Positions 4,741-5,212 of a stretch of 5,212 nt of DNA are shown here, in pieces. Made by a program: the position numbers and the translations under genes. The stretch spans positions 1-5,212 of the forward strand of contig CAMFKK010000208.1 in the NCBI GenBank assembly GCA_945957225.1, written 5' to 3'. Origin of the DNA: an uncultured Sphingobacteriia bacterium (lineage in GTDB: Bacteria > Bacteroidota > Bacteroidia > Chitinophagales > Chitinophagaceae). Positions within the stretch are counted from its first letter, which is position 1, and each line of letters begins with the position of its first letter. The notes below the pieces were generated by a model, which searched no databases, had not been told where the DNA came from, and saw nothing but the letters and a program-made list of their open reading frames with translations.

Positions 4741-5212
4741 ATGAAACAGTTATTTTCCTTATTTGTCTTTGCCTGTTTATCTATAACGGTGCATGCACAA
4801 ACCGATAGTTTATTAGCAAGTTTACAAACTAGTTCTAACCAAACACAGGAATTATTCCCTAAGAAAATGCTTTTCACCCAACGTTGGGCCTGGGGCGAAC
4901 ACGGATTATTAAGGGGCGGTAAAACAGTAACTCCAGAAATTCGCTTGCGCGATATGAAGACCAGAAGAAGCATGTTGGTGGCACACCAGGTATTTGGATT
5001 TGCCACCCTTGCTGGATTTATTGGACAGGGAATTGTAGGTGCTAAATTGTATGACAATCCTGGCGATAGAGGGTTGAAACAAACGCATGAAGCCTTAGGA
5101 TTTGCTGTAAATGCTACCTATTCCTTAACTGCCATATCTAGTTTGTTTGCACCACCACCATTGGTTCAAAGAGACAAGGGTGTAAGTTCTATTAGATTGC
5201 ACAAATGGTTGG
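4741..5212 (+). CDS. Exported/membrane protein, cytochrome b561-like, 3'-truncated by the window
   Basis: The frame starts at ATG 4741 and stays open to the last base, giving 157 complete codons. It begins with a signal peptide (M-K-Q-L-F-S-L-F-V-F, cleavage likely after V-H-A before Q20). A short conserved-looking region follows (F-T-Q-R-W-A-W-G-E-H, residues 45-54), then two membrane-like helices, V-A-H82-Q-V-F-G-F...G and T-H116-E-A-L-G-F-A-V-N-A. A loop ending R-L-H154-K-W-L leads into what should be a third helix. Histidines at the helix starts, in H-x-x-x-G and L-H-K-W-L settings, resemble the heme-ligand pattern of cytochrome b561-like proteins. This is an inference from pattern, not a firm family match. 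The missing C-terminus should hold at least one or two more helices. Confidence 0.75.
   Translation, partial: MKQLFSLFVFACLSITVHAQTDSLLASLQTSSNQTQELFPKKMLFTQRWAWGEHGLLRGGKTVTPEIRLRDMKTRRSMLVAHQVFGFATLAGFIGQGIVGAKLYDNPGDRGLKQTHEALGFAVNATYSLTAISSLFAPPPLVQRDKGVSSIRLHKWL

Noticed and set aside
4728..5057. Minus-strand 109-codon frame near the right end
   Set aside because: Antisense to the plus-strand gene at 4741, which has a signal peptide and membrane helices.

Overview
The window looks like chromosomal DNA of a Bacteroidetes bacterium, probably of the Chitinophagaceae or a near relative (inference). The reasons are the AT-rich genes with weak or absent Shine-Dalgarno sequences, a DUF4199 family membrane protein, a membrane-anchored LuxR-type regulator, a lipoprotein with an A-C-K-K-D signal end, and outer-membrane or periplasmic proteins whose leaders end in A-Q. 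No tRNA, rRNA, CRISPR array, transposase or complete insertion sequence was found.

Layout. Positions 20-1122 (minus) hold a DUF1016/YhcG-type PDDEXK nuclease gene. It is split by a frameshift between the N-terminal domain and an otherwise well preserved catalytic domain. The break lies between two near-identical palindromic repeats 50 bp apart. Positions 1123-1532 are a 410-bp gap between divergent genes with no convincing gene. The gap is rich in strong inverted repeats, including a perfect 15-bp stem with a GAAA loop. Positions 1533-2438 (plus) encode a probable outer-membrane beta-barrel protein. It converges, across a two-way terminator, on a minus-strand gene (2506-2814) for a small exported protein made of eight K-H-E-A-K-E-A-like heptads. 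Divergent from that, 2970-3485 (plus) encodes a lipoprotein, closely followed by a TTG-started gene (3519-4013) for a two-helix membrane protein with a cytoplasmic LuxR-type DNA-binding domain. Next come a DUF4199 four-helix inner-membrane protein (4123-4644) and a 3'-truncated gene (4741 to the window end) for an exported or membrane protein with histidines placed as in cytochrome b561-like proteins.

Functionally, 1533-5212 is a run of cell-envelope genes with one regulator. The regulator has no receiver or recognisable ligand-binding domain, so it may respond to something at the membrane, with the lipoprotein upstream and the DUF4199 protein downstream as the closest candidate partners (inference). 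The most unusual items are the repeat-associated break in the nuclease gene, the palindrome cluster beside it, and the His/Lys/Glu heptad-repeat protein. I found no convincing complete new multi-gene system.
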